Origin: Schizosaccharomyces osmophilus
Lineage: Eukaryota; Ascomycota; Schizosaccharomycetes; Schizosaccharomycetales; Schizosaccharomycetaceae
Length of the DNA: 64,000 nt
Reading direction: 5' to 3'
Assembly: GCF_027921745.1 (NCBI RefSeq)
Contig: NC_079238.1
Span: 4,836,001 to 4,900,000 of the forward strand
The notes beneath the pieces are model-generated. The model saw nothing but the letters and a program-made list of their open reading frames with translations. It was not told where the DNA came from and searched no databases. Numbering within the stretch: position 1 is the first letter of the stretch; each line of letters starts with the position of its first letter. A program made the translations under genes and the position numbers. This document shows positions 46,518-56,791 of this stretch, one piece after another.

Positions 46518-46915
46518 ACGTAGAGAGTGCTTGCTAGGGTAGTTAATCTCCTTTTTCATACTTATCCATCTTTACTCTTTTTGACTGTTCACCTTCTTTA
46601 AGCATATTAGTTTTTGAGTTTGTGTCCTATACTTATCTGCGGTGGTGGAACTTAAATATTTTGGCTCACAAAAATATACGGCAATATCAAATTTGTCTTG
46701 GAACCTGAAAATATTTCTATATTGTGAATAGGAAATAGTTGTGATAAGTGTTTTAGAACATGTATGCTTGCTAATTTTTGACGAATCATAAAATGTAATT
46801 GACTATTTAAAATTTGAATTCCACCCGTTTAGCCGAGGGTGTCCTGTGCATTCATTACTATTCATTATGCTACGTTGTCGTGAATATTATGCGTAGCTAA
46901 AGCGTTCTCCTGCAA
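46518..46915. other. Convergent gap before meu17
   Basis: 3' regions of two convergent genes, AT-rich. Nothing else recognised. Confidence 0.5.
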
Positions 46916-48265
46916 TTACTCTGTGCGTTTGATAGCTTCTCTTCTGTAAATGGCGTTCAACAAAGAGCTATAGCTCCAAGTTAAATCCAAGGCGCCCATT
47001 TGTTTGCCATCTACACGAGATATTTGCTCAGACATGGAACCATTGGGACCATGGAATTCCGAAGCATCTTGTAAAAATTTGTCGGCGTACTTGATCATGT
47101 TCTTGCGGATAAGAGGCCAGTTGTAAGGATCACCAAATTCAGCAAACTCAACGAAAAATTGTATATTGTGGTTAGTGAGTTCTGGAAGGCCATAAGAGTC
47201 ATAGTATTGAATAGCCTTATAGATCACTTCGGCTGCACTGTGGGTACAAAGGAACCAAGGATTGCCAATGGAGCTACCAACACCATCATACACATCTTCC
47301 AAATAGCGGCCGATAAGCTGCTTGTGTCCTTGATTGACAGCATAAGAGTTAGTCATTGACTCTTGGAGCTTCTTTAACGTAGGGAGCGTATGCGTGTCAA
47401 ACTCTTTAGAATAAAGAGAAGCCAGCAAAACAGAACAGTCGAGTCCAGAACGATTAGGAATGTTTTTGTAGCCTTTAATGATTCCCGATTGATGGTCCCA
47501 AAACTCGCCAAGCTTGAGATCTATAGGATGTATAGTTTCGGCATAAAGAGTGGATTGATCCCGAGCTCCAATACGCATTGCAAAGGCCGCACCTTCTTGT
47601 AAGGCGGTTTTTTGGACGCTCAATGTGAAATAGTGAACATCTTGGATTTCTTCCCAAAGGTCAAAACTAGGTTTCTCCCATACACTGACAGTATAATCCA
47701 AGTCTGCCAGGACTGCTTCAATATAAGGAACAACTTCATGTGGCTCTGTTCCATGATCAAACCGATGGTTTAGATATTTGATAAAGGCCATAGCCCTCAA
47801 GGCAGGAGAGTCGTTCTGAGGACGTCCCCAATCACCTTCGTAGCTCGAGCCGTCAGTATGAAATTTGGGTTCTCCTAAACCTCCGCTATAAAAGTCTCCG
47901 CTAGGGTTTTTGACTTTTTGTAAGCGAACCATCTCATCCATGTACTTTATAATGATCGGATCAAGGAGCTGGTCGCCTTCGAGAAAACGATCAATAACGG
48001 TCATTATGGTAAGAGCACTGTCCCGAACCCATTGGAAATAGTAGTTTGGAACATTGTCGGATGGAGAAGCGATAATGCAACCGGGGTTGATGTTTTTGGT
48101 GTGTTTACCACTGTCTCCAACATTGTCAAGCAGATGGCCCATGGCAATTCCTTTTTGGAGTTCAGTCCAATGATTGATATCCATACTTTCAGATTTTTCA
48201 GCAAATGATATTCCGTGTAATGAAGCGGAGCTAACGATAAAAGCTAAGAGCCAGCGAATATGCAT
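46916..48265 (-). CDS. meu17: Glucoamylase-type glycoside hydrolase Meu17 (GH15)
   Basis: 449 aa. A signal peptide is evident (MHIRWLLAFIVSSASLHGISFA). The GH15 (alpha/alpha)6-barrel follows, with PNYYFQWVRDSALT, the general acid region VQKTALQEGAA..., and GAWDLTWSY-like end (GALDLTWSYSSLLNAIYRRE). The starch-binding domain of many fungal glucoamylases is absent. In S. pombe, meu17 ('meiotic expression up-regulated') encodes a glucan alpha-1,4-glucosidase of nearly the same length and works late in sporulation. A Mei4-type FLEX element lies 142 bp upstream, consistent with meiotic control. Convergent with the acetolactate synthase subunit gene. Confidence 0.93.
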   Translation of the reverse strand: MHIRWLLAFIVSSASLHGISFAEKSESMDINHWTELQKGIAMGHLLDNVGDSGKHTKNINPGCIIASPSDNVPNYYFQWVRDSALTIMTVIDRFLEGDQLLDPIIIKYMDEMVRLQKVKNPSGDFYSGGLGEPKFHTDGSSYEGDWGRPQNDSPALRAMAFIKYLNHRFDHGTEPHEVVPYIEAVLADLDYTVSVWEKPSFDLWEEIQDVHYFTLSVQKTALQEGAAFAMRIGARDQSTLYAETIHPIDLKLGEFWDHQSGIIKGYKNIPNRSGLDCSVLLASLYSKEFDTHTLPTLKKLQESMTNSYAVNQGHKQLIGRYLEDVYDGVGSSIGNPWFLCTHSAAEVIYKAIQYYDSYGLPELTNHNIQFFVEFAEFGDPYNWPLIRKNMIKYADKFLQDASEFHGPNGSMSEQISRVDGKQMGALDLTWSYSSLLNAIYRREAIKRTE

Positions 48266-48406
48266 ACTTCAAAGTAGCGTCGGATATGTATATGGACGTT
48301 TGATAAGAATATAAAGATGGTATAAGTAATACCTTTATAAATATATGTAGTGGTTTAAGACATTCATTATTTGTAGCTGTCTCTTATAAGCATTCGAAAT
48401 TGCCAT

Positions 48407-48417
48407 GTAAACAAACA
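48407..48417 (+). promoter_or_regulatory. FLEX (Mei4-type) element upstream of meu17
   Basis: GTAAACAAACA is an exact match to the core of the FLEX sequence bound by the forkhead factor Mei4, which drives middle meiotic genes in fission yeast. It lies 142 bp before the meu17 ATG, on the opposite strand to the gene, and is followed by a short CAAA repeat. Confidence 0.72.
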
Positions 48418-48420
48418 AAT

Positions 48421-48441
48421 TTCAAACAAACAAACAAACAT
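48421..48441 (+). repeat. Short CAAA repeat
   Basis: About five CAAA units directly after the FLEX element, with CAAA units recurring at 48455-48466. It adds overlapping CAAACA half-sites. It may be simple slippage. Confidence 0.6.
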
Positions 48442-49214
48442 CGCATTACCCTATACAAACAAACCCTTAAACTTAATTGAAGTCAAAGATTTATAAACAA
48501 ACAAAGAAATCAAAACTAAGTCTAGGAATCTCTCGATTCCCTCGTTCTTTTCAAAGATGTCAATACATTCGCCAATACATATGGCGAATTCATAGTAGGA
48601 TTTTTGGTAAATTAGCAAGCGCACTTTTGGTAATAGGTGCACTCAATTTTTGCTGTACAAAAGCGAAAAACTCAGGTACAGTCTAAGTACCCTTTTCTTT
48701 CCTCCTTGGGAATAACTTGAGAATACATTTGTTACATCGAATATATAGATCATTGTGCGGATGAATTTGATTTATTTGTAAATTTGTGTTTTATTTCTTT
48801 TTCTTTCATTACTTCAATGTCTCTTCTACCTCCTTTTGGTACCTTCTTGTTACGTGGAAATTCTCAGTGTTTGTTTGCATGTCGATATAAACAATTTCTT
48901 GGGCTTGAGGAATATGAAGCAATTTACAATAAAGCCATATTCCGCAGAATGCGTAAATTTTCACATCCACAAGCAATTTCCTACGAAATAAATTCTGCCT
49001 TGCATGTGTTTTTTATTCGCAACTTTTTTATTTTTATTTTTCAAATATTTGTTTCTTTTGTTTACATATTTATTACCGCATTTTGAAGTTCTCCTTAAGT
49101 ATATTTACTGTATTGCTCTTTGATTCTCTATTCCTTTGCTGACTTCATATCCTAAGGACTCAATACTTGCTATCAACACAACAGTTGACTGCTAGTCCTG
49201 TTTGAATTGTAAGA

Positions 49215-50404
49215 ATGTCGAGCTTTCAGCTTCTAACCGTCCTTCCAAAACCTTCCTATGAACATGTCTTTAACAAAGAACGCAATGGTAAATGACAAAG
49301 AGACTCCTTGCCGAAGGAAACTAACATGTATAATCAATAGAATTTGTGACTACAACAGCTACAAATCAAGTAGAGGTATATAAACAACATGGCCTCGATT
49401 GGATTCTCAACAAAGCGTTCAGCGATCACGAAAAGATTGTCACATGTGTTGACTGGTCTCCTGTTACCAACCGTATCGTAACATGCTCGCAAGACCGCAA
49501 TGCGTATGTGTATGAGAAACGTTCTGATGGAAGCTGGAAACAGACTTTAGTCCTACTTCGATTGACACGTGCCGCTACGTTTGTCCGCTGGTCTCCCAAG
49601 GGTGACAAATTTGCCGTGGGCAGCGGTGCCCGGGTCGTTTCAGTGTGCTATTTTGAAGAAGAAAATGACTGGTGGGTCAGTAAGCATTTAAAGCGCCCAT
49701 TGAGAAGCACCATCTTGTCTTTGGATTGGCACCCCAACAACGTTCTGCTTGCTGCTGGTTGTGCCGATCGAAAGACGTATGTATTGTCCGCCTACATTCG
49801 TGATGTCGATGAAAAGCCTGAAGCTAGTGTCTGGGGATCTCGTCTTCCCTTCAACACCGTTTGTGCCGAATATCCTGCTAATGGCTGGATCCATTCTGTC
49901 CAGTTCTCTCCATCAGGAAATGCTTTGGCATACACCAGTCACGATTCTTCCCTTAGTATCGTATACCCAAGTGCTCCAGAGCAACCTCCTCGCGCTTTTG
50001 TTACTCTCAAATTGCCCCAGCTTCCCCTTCATTCTCTTTTATGGGTGAACGAAACCACCATTGTCGCTGCTGGCTATAATTATGCACCTCTGCTTTTCCA
50101 AGGAAACGAATCTGGTTGGTCTTTTATTGGTGACTTGGACCCTGGTGCTTCCAAAACCGCAGCTGCTCAAACCGGAAAGGATGCCGAAAAAGATGAAGAA
50201 GAATCTGGACCCGTTTCTTTCTCTGCCTTGCGTTCTACCTTCCGAAACATGGATTTAAAGGGTTCTAGCGAGTCTGTTTCTTCTTTGCCTACCGTACACC
50301 AAAACATGGTTTCTTCTCTTCGCCCATATTCCGGTGCTCCAGGAAGCATGAAGTCCTTCACCTCTAGCGGCACAGATGGTTGCATCGTTTTGTGGAACGT
50401 TTAA
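49215..50404 (+). CDS. sop2: Arp2/3 complex subunit Sop2 (ARPC1)
   Basis: Two exons, 49215-49287 and 49341-50404, with a 53-nt intron (donor GTAAATG, branch AACTAAC, acceptor CAATAG). The spliced protein is 378 aa, one residue longer than S. pombe Sop2 as I remember it, and begins MSSFQLLTVLPKPSYEHVFN. It is a WD40 propeller (IVTCVDWSPVTNRIVTCSQDRNAYVY, ILSLDWHPNNVLLAAGCADRK and later blades) with the ARPC1 insert before the last blade. Sop2 is the WD40 subunit of the Arp2/3 complex, which nucleates branched actin at cortical patches. Confidence 0.96.
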
Positions 50405-50789
50405 TTCATTCAGTTATGATTCATGATCTTTTTGCCGATTCACTTTCTTTTTGCAATATCGTACTGATATTCATGTACTTCAATCTTCGAAATTTAAGTA
50501 GTAGATAATTATGAATAAAGCTTGCTTTCGTTACCGTGAATTTGTAAATATAGACTTGTATGTTTTAGCTATCTTTCTTTATTCCTTAATGCTCCGATCA
50601 ATACTTTAAGCGAATTATTTGTTGAATATTAAACTAGAAGTAGTAACAAATCATTAAACGTACAAAAGATATCCGTATCCTATAAATAAATTAATCTATT
50701 AACAAAACCGAAATGTTAAGAATTGGTTTTGCTAATAAAACCCCTATTCACCTTTTTTCCCTAATTATTTCGACTTTATGGTGTAGTAA
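50405..50789. other. sop2/cdc18 convergent gap
   Basis: 3' regions of convergent genes, AT-rich. Nothing else recognised. Confidence 0.5.
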
Positions 50790-52553
50790 TTAGCGTTTGT
50801 CAAAAAATCTTTTCAAAGTGCCAATGCCTCCGACAGCAGTAATGATGTCCATTTCAGGAACTAATAGGTTCACGAACCGGTCATTCGATCTTGAACTTCT
50901 TTGTTTTGATCTCAAACGAATGATGGAAAGCGCATCTAATGAATTCATAACATCACAAAACTCTGAACTGGTCAATGGATGGATCAACTTGTCTCTTAAA
51001 CATAAAGAACTGTATTTTTCATAGACATCACTGATACTCAAAGACTTGTTACACACGACCAGCGTGCATAAAATAGCTTTTTGTTGAAGACTTAAATCCT
51101 TCAAGCGGGAACTGGCAGATTGACTTAAAGCGGAGGTAGCACGAACAACATGAGCGATACTGGCCCTTGGTAAAACGTCCATTGATATAAATGTATCAAA
51201 ACCACGAGACTTTTGTTCGCGTTCTACTAGTTCAATGGCGTGCCTGCAAATGTCCAATGCTTTTCGCAAGTCACCGCTCGAGGCTGCAACTTTTCGAGCG
51301 CAGAGTTCAATGGCCGATGGATGAATAAATGGAACTTCATCAGAAACCCTGTTATGAGAAGAAGGGAAGCTGTTTTCTTTTTCTTCCTCGAGTGTGTTTG
51401 GGTATGCACTTCCGGTTTTTTGTTGAAGGAAAGCGGAACCTAGTCTTGCCTTTATAATACTAGAAATCTCTTGAGCCGAGTATGGGGTGAACGGAAGCAA
51501 TGTTGGAAGAATGTTTTTGGTTTGCAAACGAGGAAGAAACCGATCTGTCATATCCAGTGCATTTGCAATACCGACTAGGATGAGCCGGGACATGGGAAGA
51601 GAAGGCCATTCAAATAGCGTGTACAGAACCTGCTGTTCACGAGCAATAAGATGGTCCATTTCATCCAAAACTAGAATAACTGGAGGAGCAGATGAGCAAT
51701 GATTTTTGGTAAAATATTCCTTTAATTGAGATTGATATGTAGAATGTGAATCCTCTTCATCAGGAGTGCAAACTTTATCAAAGAGTTGACTGTAAACTCT
51801 TTCAAAAATCATTCTGGGTTCTGTGATGGTCATACAGTTTACGTTACACACTTGAGCATTCTTAAACTTTTTCACAATGCCCTGCAACACTTCACTTACC
51901 AATACAGTTTTACCAGTACCAGGTGCACCACTAATGTAAAGAGCAGCGCCCGTTGGCTCATCAGCTAAGTTTTGATTAAAAAAGGATTCCAAAAAATGCT
52001 TTTCCTTTTCGCGCCCTACGACGCCGGTGGAACGATGGGATTTACGCAGGCACGTCTTGACTGGATTGTAGGCTGAAGGAGTAGAAGGTGTTGAAGGAGT
52101 TGGAGGAACAATTTGTCTATGAGGAGTAGCTTGCAAAAGACGACTAGCAAATGGGGTTGACTTATTCATGCGATTTAAGGATCTAGGAGTCACGAGCTGA
52201 ATCGTATGTCTTGGTGTGCGAGGGGTTCGAGGTGTCTTTGGTGTAGAAGGAAGCTCTAGATAGTCTGGGGGTGTATTTTCTTTACACCCTGTTTCATTGC
52301 TTTTATCAATTCCTTCTTCATTCCGACTTGTACTCAAATCGCATTTTACTTTTTTGGGTGGTGTCAAATTCTCCAAGAACGGTTCATGAATCCTTTTTCT
52401 ACGGGGGGTAGAGGGAACTTCTACAGCAAAAGATGTGTTTTGAGTTTCATTTGTGCAATCACCCAAGGCCTGCTTTGATTGAATTCGATTGCTTCGGCGA
52501 CTTGGTGACAAACATCTTTCTGGGAGTTCGCTAAGACCGGTTTGTGAATTCAT
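50790..52553 (-). CDS. cdc18: Replication licensing ATPase Cdc18 (Cdc6)
   Basis: 587 aa (S. pombe Cdc18 is 577). The disordered N-terminal 175 residues hold many minimal CDK sites, including STPRRK, LTPPKK and a dense run STPKTPRTPRTPRHT, plus ENTPPDY. In S. pombe such sites drive SCF(Pop1/Pop2) degradation. The AAA+ core follows: Walker A GAPGTGKT near residue 209, Walker B LVLDEMD near 297, then sensor motifs and a winged-helix domain (about 490-575). Cdc18 loads Mcm2-7 at origins with Cdt1. A cluster of MCB-type boxes upstream fits its known G1/S expression through MBF. Confidence 0.96.
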   Translation of the reverse strand: MNSQTGLSELPERCLSPSRRSNRIQSKQALGDCTNETQNTSFAVEVPSTPRRKRIHEPFLENLTPPKKVKCDLSTSRNEEGIDKSNETGCKENTPPDYLELPSTPKTPRTPRTPRHTIQLVTPRSLNRMNKSTPFASRLLQATPHRQIVPPTPSTPSTPSAYNPVKTCLRKSHRSTGVVGREKEKHFLESFFNQNLADEPTGAALYISGAPGTGKTVLVSEVLQGIVKKFKNAQVCNVNCMTITEPRMIFERVYSQLFDKVCTPDEEDSHSTYQSQLKEYFTKNHCSSAPPVILVLDEMDHLIAREQQVLYTLFEWPSLPMSRLILVGIANALDMTDRFLPRLQTKNILPTLLPFTPYSAQEISSIIKARLGSAFLQQKTGSAYPNTLEEEKENSFPSSHNRVSDEVPFIHPSAIELCARKVAASSGDLRKALDICRHAIELVEREQKSRGFDTFISMDVLPRASIAHVVRATSALSQSASSRLKDLSLQQKAILCTLVVCNKSLSISDVYEKYSSLCLRDKLIHPLTSSEFCDVMNSLDALSIIRLRSKQRSSRSNDRFVNLLVPEMDIITAVGGIGTLKRFFDKR

Positions 52554-53113
52554 GTCTTTGAATAACTCTCCAACAATCCTGGGAATCCTATGGTGACGAT
52601 CTTTGTTTTCAAGAGGAGGTTTATTTATCCAGAAGGACGTGTATTTTTAATATAAGAGAATACGACGCGTCGCGCTTTATCAATTTTCATTGTTTCGTGT
52701 TTCGTGTCGCGTCTTCATGTAAAATGAGCAACGCGAGACGCGACGTGACATGGTGACGTGGTGAGGGTAGCGCGCGTCAAACTAGTTTTCGATGGTTTAT
52801 TTACATACGAACTACAATCTATTTATAAAAACAAAATGAAAAAGAGTTTATTTCTTTTTTTAATTCAGCATGTTCTATAATGGCAAGTACTACTTAAGTC
52901 TGAAATTTTTAAACCGAAACCCCAAAACCAAAAGCATATCGCTTAGTGAAGGCCATTAAACCATATTAAAGAAAAACCATCGTCCGTATAAACATGGATC
53001 ATACGTATTGACCTTGAATCTCAAGATAAGTTCATCCATCCATCTTGAAATGAAGCACGAAACACATCGTTCGTAAAGCGGTGGGCAATTAAATCCAAAA
53101 TCATCGACTGATT
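52554..53113. other. cdc18 promoter region
   Basis: 560 bp between two minus-strand genes. It holds the MCB cluster at 52666-52777. The rest is AT-rich with no recognised gene. Confidence 0.6.
52666..52777 (-). promoter_or_regulatory. MCB cluster of cdc18
   Basis: Contains ACGCGT (52666-52671), TCGCGT (52707-52712), two ACGCGA (52731-52736 and 52738-52743) and a GCGCGT-type site near 52772-52777. All lie 113-224 bp before the cdc18 ATG. Clustered MCB motifs are the binding sites of MBF (Cdc10-Res1/2), and the S. pombe cdc18 promoter is a known MBF target. Confidence 0.85.
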
Positions 53114-53742
53114 TTACATTCCTAAACCCTTTCTGTTTCCTTTTTGATGAATACCAGACATGTATTGCTGCTCCAACTGACGCTCACGCTCGTGTTCGAA
53201 ACCACCCTTCTTGTCTTTCGAAGCAGGGTCTTCTCCACCTCCATTAATTCCGAGCATTTTAAGAAACTTGGATTTTCTTTGGTTACCCCCAGACAGTTGT
53301 GATCCCAACCAGTAGTCCCTATTTCCATCATCAGGCTTTTCCTTTCGGCCATCAGCTGCTGCTACATTCTTAGAATTCCTCTCTGTTTCAGCAGATTCTA
53401 TTCGAATATGTCAACATAAGGATCCCTAATTAAACTTACCGGTCGATTTTTGCTCTGTTTTCTTGCTAGCGTTATCCTCCAGCTTCTTTTTCACTCTAAT
53501 AGTGTCAGCACTGAGAACTATGGAAATAATTTTCATACTTGAGCTTCTTTACTTTGTGCTTAAGCCTTTTATATTGTTTCAATTCATCCTTGCCTAATGA
53601 TTTCGGTTAGTCAAAATTTCGTCTAAAACGGGAACATACTCAAAGTTTTTTTTTCTTCAGACTTTAACTTCCGAAAATCAGAAACACTAGAGCCCCAGAT
53701 TGGGACCTTTTTTTCTTTTTTTGAGACTTTTGAAGATGCCAT
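53114..53742 (-). CDS. SMAP-domain small protein
   Basis: Four exons on the minus strand: 53742-53640, 53593-53539, 53495-53440 and 53397-53114, with introns of 46, 43 and 42 nt. All use GTATG or GTAAG donors and a branch within 17 nt of the acceptor, and the frame stays open to give 165 aa. The N-terminus is Lys-rich (MASSKVSKKEKKVPIWGSS). The C-terminus carries a pattern typical of the small acidic protein-like (SMAP) domain: an aromatic residue, a KSKFLKMLG core, then RERQLEQQYMSGI and a basic tail. Such proteins are usually nuclear or nucleolar and poorly characterised. No function should be assumed. It lies tandem to the IMPACT-family gene. Confidence 0.8.
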
Positions 53743-53936
53743 GGTTTGAGATGGTACTAGGTAGGTATTTCATACAGAAAATAAAACGTCGTAAGACAGA
53801 AAATAGCAAACATAAAAAGGAAAAAGTGAAAGAATTTATGTAAAAAAAGCTACTTTGATCAAGTGTTGCTAATTTTTTACAGAATTGAACTCCTCCATGA
53901 AGCTCAACTAACGTCAAATCCGAGAGAGATACCAAA

Positions 53937-54815
53937 CTAACTGTCAGTATTCGGTTTCTCTTGAATAGGTTCCTGAACTTCAGAAATCTCGGATGGTACT
54001 GTAGCACCTTCTGGCTGTTTTGTGGAATAATTGACATTGCCCAATTTCTCCTTGGGTATAGTAACCTCGTGTTCTTTGGAGGTTTCAGAAGTTTTTTCTC
54101 CTTCTTCAGCTTCTTTGTTTTTCTGCAATTGAGACCGAAGTACACTGATCATACTGTTTCGACTTTGTAGCAACATCTCCAAAGTGCTCAACGGTTTTGA
54201 GTAGTAATCAACCTCTTGCAAAGCAGGAAATCCAAGAGTCTTGCGTAGAAGATTAACAGTTCGATCCTTGGCAGTTACCTGACGAACCTTCTGGTCCAAA
54301 GGATTTAGAGATCGAGGTTGACGCTGCTGCTGCTGAACCATGGTAGCATGCGCCCATGCCTCTTTCTGTTTCTTTTCTTCCAAATTTTTTTTGTATTTTT
54401 GAATGGCACCTTTTGCCGTGTCCACAATGTGTTGGAATCGAACGGGGCCTAGTAATTGACCTCCGTACCATCGAACACATACTACGATTCCATAAACGGA
54501 TTCTTTTATGAGTGTGTTTAGAAGTTTCTGGCCAGAGTATTCTTCTCCATCATCGTTGAATGCTTCTACTTCACCTGGAAACCTCCAAGCTTGCATTTTA
54601 TGATTGGAATGCTTCAACTCGGTGCATTCCTGAAACATAAACCGATAGGAGGGGAGAAGTTTCGGATCTTCAGAAGGTATAAAATAACTTAAAAAGGTAG
54701 ACTCTCTGTCCGTAATCAAATTTGACATGAATGAGCATTCTTGCAACGACTGATTGGGAACAGTTAAAGCCAGTCCTTGACCTCCAAATTTCAGTTGTGC
54801 TTGACGTTGGGCCAT
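53937..54815 (-). CDS. IMPACT/UPF0029 family protein
   Basis: 292 aa from a clear ATG. The IMPACT (UPF0029) core spans about residues 30-140: FLSYFIPSEDPK, HKMQAWRFP, FNDDGEEYSGQKLLNTLI and VVCVRWYGGQLLGPVRFQHI. The C-terminal half is helical, then acidic and disordered. There is no N-terminal RWD domain, so it is not a full Yih1/IMPACT regulator of Gcn2. Related stand-alone proteins exist in fungi and bacteria (YigZ type). Role unknown. The 3' end overlaps nothing. Confidence 0.88.
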   Translation of the reverse strand: MAQRQAQLKFGGQGLALTVPNQSLQECSFMSNLITDRESTFLSYFIPSEDPKLLPSYRFMFQECTELKHSNHKMQAWRFPGEVEAFNDDGEEYSGQKLLNTLIKESVYGIVVCVRWYGGQLLGPVRFQHIVDTAKGAIQKYKKNLEEKKQKEAWAHATMVQQQQRQPRSLNPLDQKVRQVTAKDRTVNLLRKTLGFPALQEVDYYSKPLSTLEMLLQSRNSMISVLRSQLQKNKEAEEGEKTSETSKEHEVTIPKEKLGNVNYSTKQPEGATVPSEISEVQEPIQEKPNTDS

Positions 54816-55366
54816 TTCATTTCATCCAAATCAATAAAAGCAGAGTACAAGGCAATTGAATGCCGGTTGTGACGCTTCTGCTCGCAATGGAGGAAAGCTA
54901 GGAACAATTAGCGATCGATTTCCCATTTTTGAACAACGGAAATTCATTCTTTTCAATTTGTCATTTTCCGAAGAAGAAAACTTATTTGTTTCCTGAGAAA
55001 CCGCTATATTTGAAAGACCCCTCAAATACTCTTTGAGTGCATACTTTAAGAGGATACTCCTTTTCTATTCAGTTGATACAGAAGTCCGAATAAACTATAT
55101 TTGGATTTAGCACTACACATAATACTAAAACGATTTACAGTCTAAACTCTACTATAGCAAACACTTCAGGGTCAGAGTTAGTGGATCAATTCCCAAAAGC
55201 CTGAACCCGCTGGACGAGTTTTCTTTTATTAAAAACGAGTGTATCTATAATTCTTTCTGGATTATATCATCATAAACATAATTTTTGACCACGCGTCTTT
55301 CTTTCTCTAGTTTCGGTGACTGTACCAACGAACTTGATCTCTACAGAAAACGACCAATTCCCTAAA
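54816..55366. other. Divergent IMPACT/bL28m region
   Basis: About 550 bp of shared promoter DNA. One ACGCGT lies near 55294. No gene recognised. Confidence 0.5.
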
Positions 55367-55894
55367 ATGGCTCTGAGAGGCTTAAAGAAACTAGCATACC
55401 CCCTGCTCCCAGTGAGAGGAAATATTTTAGATCCTCTAGGAAAATTTCAGCAGAATTTATACGGTGGTTCGAAAGTTGAAGTTGGACATAACAAGATCCC
55501 AAAATTCGGTCATAAGACAAAGCGAACATGGACTCCCAATGCTCACTTCAAATGGCTTTACTCTGAAACTCTCCAAGAAAGATTTCATTTACTAGTCACC
55601 ACTAAGGTATTGCGTACAATTGACAAAGAGGGAGGATTTGACCAATACTTGATTAAATCGACGCCCGGAAGACTAAAGACGCTTGGTATGCGAGGTACTG
55701 AGTTAAGGGCTCTTGTGATGCATAAAAAGGGCGTCCAAAACCCTGTGATTGAAGAACTTCCTAAGGACGAGGAAGCTCAACGTCGCTACTTGGCGAAAGT
55801 ACGCGAAGTTGTTTTGAAATTGAACCGAAGCAAAAAGCTTTATCATCGAATTAAGAGTCTTGTTGGTCAAGAAAAATCTGGATCTGTTGCTTAA
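55367..55894 (+). CDS. Mitochondrial ribosomal protein bL28m
   Basis: 175 aa from ATG 55367 (MALRGLKKLAYPLLPVRGN), a basic N-terminus consistent with a presequence; the frame extends upstream without an ATG. The bL28 core is recognisable: LYGGSKVEVGHNKIPKFGHKTKRTWTPN, HFKWLYSETL, VTTKVLRTIDKEGGFDQYLI. The C-terminal helical tail fits fungal bL28m (S. cerevisiae Mrpl24). It is a structural protein of the mitochondrial large subunit. Confidence 0.93.
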   Translation: MALRGLKKLAYPLLPVRGNILDPLGKFQQNLYGGSKVEVGHNKIPKFGHKTKRTWTPNAHFKWLYSETLQERFHLLVTTKVLRTIDKEGGFDQYLIKSTPGRLKTLGMRGTELRALVMHKKGVQNPVIEELPKDEEAQRRYLAKVREVVLKLNRSKKLYHRIKSLVGQEKSGSVA

Positions 55895-56791
55895 TTTTAC
55901 GATAAACGCCGGCGGTTCTTCAAAAAATCCTTTACGTCCTATCATTACAATTTTAATTTCCTGTAACTTACAGAAGTATGCATTAAAAGGATTGCTTTAA
56001 CTTTTTGTTCATTACCTTTCGTTCTCTTATTCAAGGATGGGCGTTATCTCAAAAATTCTTGAAATCTATACCTTCCTCTCTCCTTCCTTTTCCCCATTAT
56101 GCTTGGAAGCTGTTTTCCTTTCTCGTCGTCTTGCCAATACACAGCTCAATCTGCGACAAGCTTTCCAGGCATGCTGCGGCTGTGAAAAGATTGCTCCATT
56201 CTCAAATAATAGTGATTATAGACTCCCATTTCTGGTTATGTCTAAAGACATTATTGCTTGAGTTTTCTTTCCGCTCAGGTAGATACACTCTGCAAGTGGC
56301 TACGTGTACTGTACTAAACGAAATTTAATATTCATCTATAATTCACCCGTTCCAAAGACAAGCTGCACCTTTCATTTCCATTTGTCGATTTCTATTCTAC
56401 TTACACCTGTTTACCAAGGTTTAACAAAATAGACCGTATATGGTAGAATACGCAAAATAAATGTACCAAGTTTGTTTGTAGTGCATTAAAATGTATAATG
56501 CGTTTTTAGAGACTCACCTAAATATATAACGCAATCTAAAAAGTATCAATAATTATGATACCGCACTTTAGGGCATTTCGATATTTGAGAAAACTGAAAC
56601 TTTCCTGTATGGGAGCAGATACCGTCTTTGAATTCTCTACCTGTCTTTACCAAGAAGCGTAGGTCAGCAAATTGACATTTAGAGCCATCTTCCAAGCTTG
56701 ATTTTCTTTTCAGCTTGTTCGCAGTATCAAAATCATTTAAGGATCCTTTTTTTGGGGTGAAAACGACAGAGTTCGCATCGAAATAGCAAAA
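55895..56791. other. bL28m-rpb8 intergenic gap
   Basis: About 900 bp. A 74-codon frame with a true ATG at 56037 (MGVISKILEIYTFLSP...) could be a small unknown gene, but nothing supports it beyond openness. The rest is AT-rich. Confidence 0.45.

Larger units (their letters stand above)
48266..49214. other. Divergent meu17/sop2 region
   Basis: About 950 bp containing a FLEX element (48407-48417), a (CAAA)n run (about 48421-48441) and short frames on both strands. One (48784-49086) lacks an ATG at its start and encodes a Phe/Ile-rich tail; it was not accepted as a gene. Confidence 0.55.

Noticed and set aside
48784-49086. 100-codon frame between meu17 and sop2, ending in a Phe/Ile-rich membrane-like tail
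   Set aside because: Does not start with ATG at its full length. The hydrophobic tail follows from the T-rich DNA.
56037-56261. 74-codon ORF with true ATG between bL28m and rpb8
   Set aside because: Could be real, but composition is unremarkable, no splice signals or homology are recognised, and its neighbours need no such gene.
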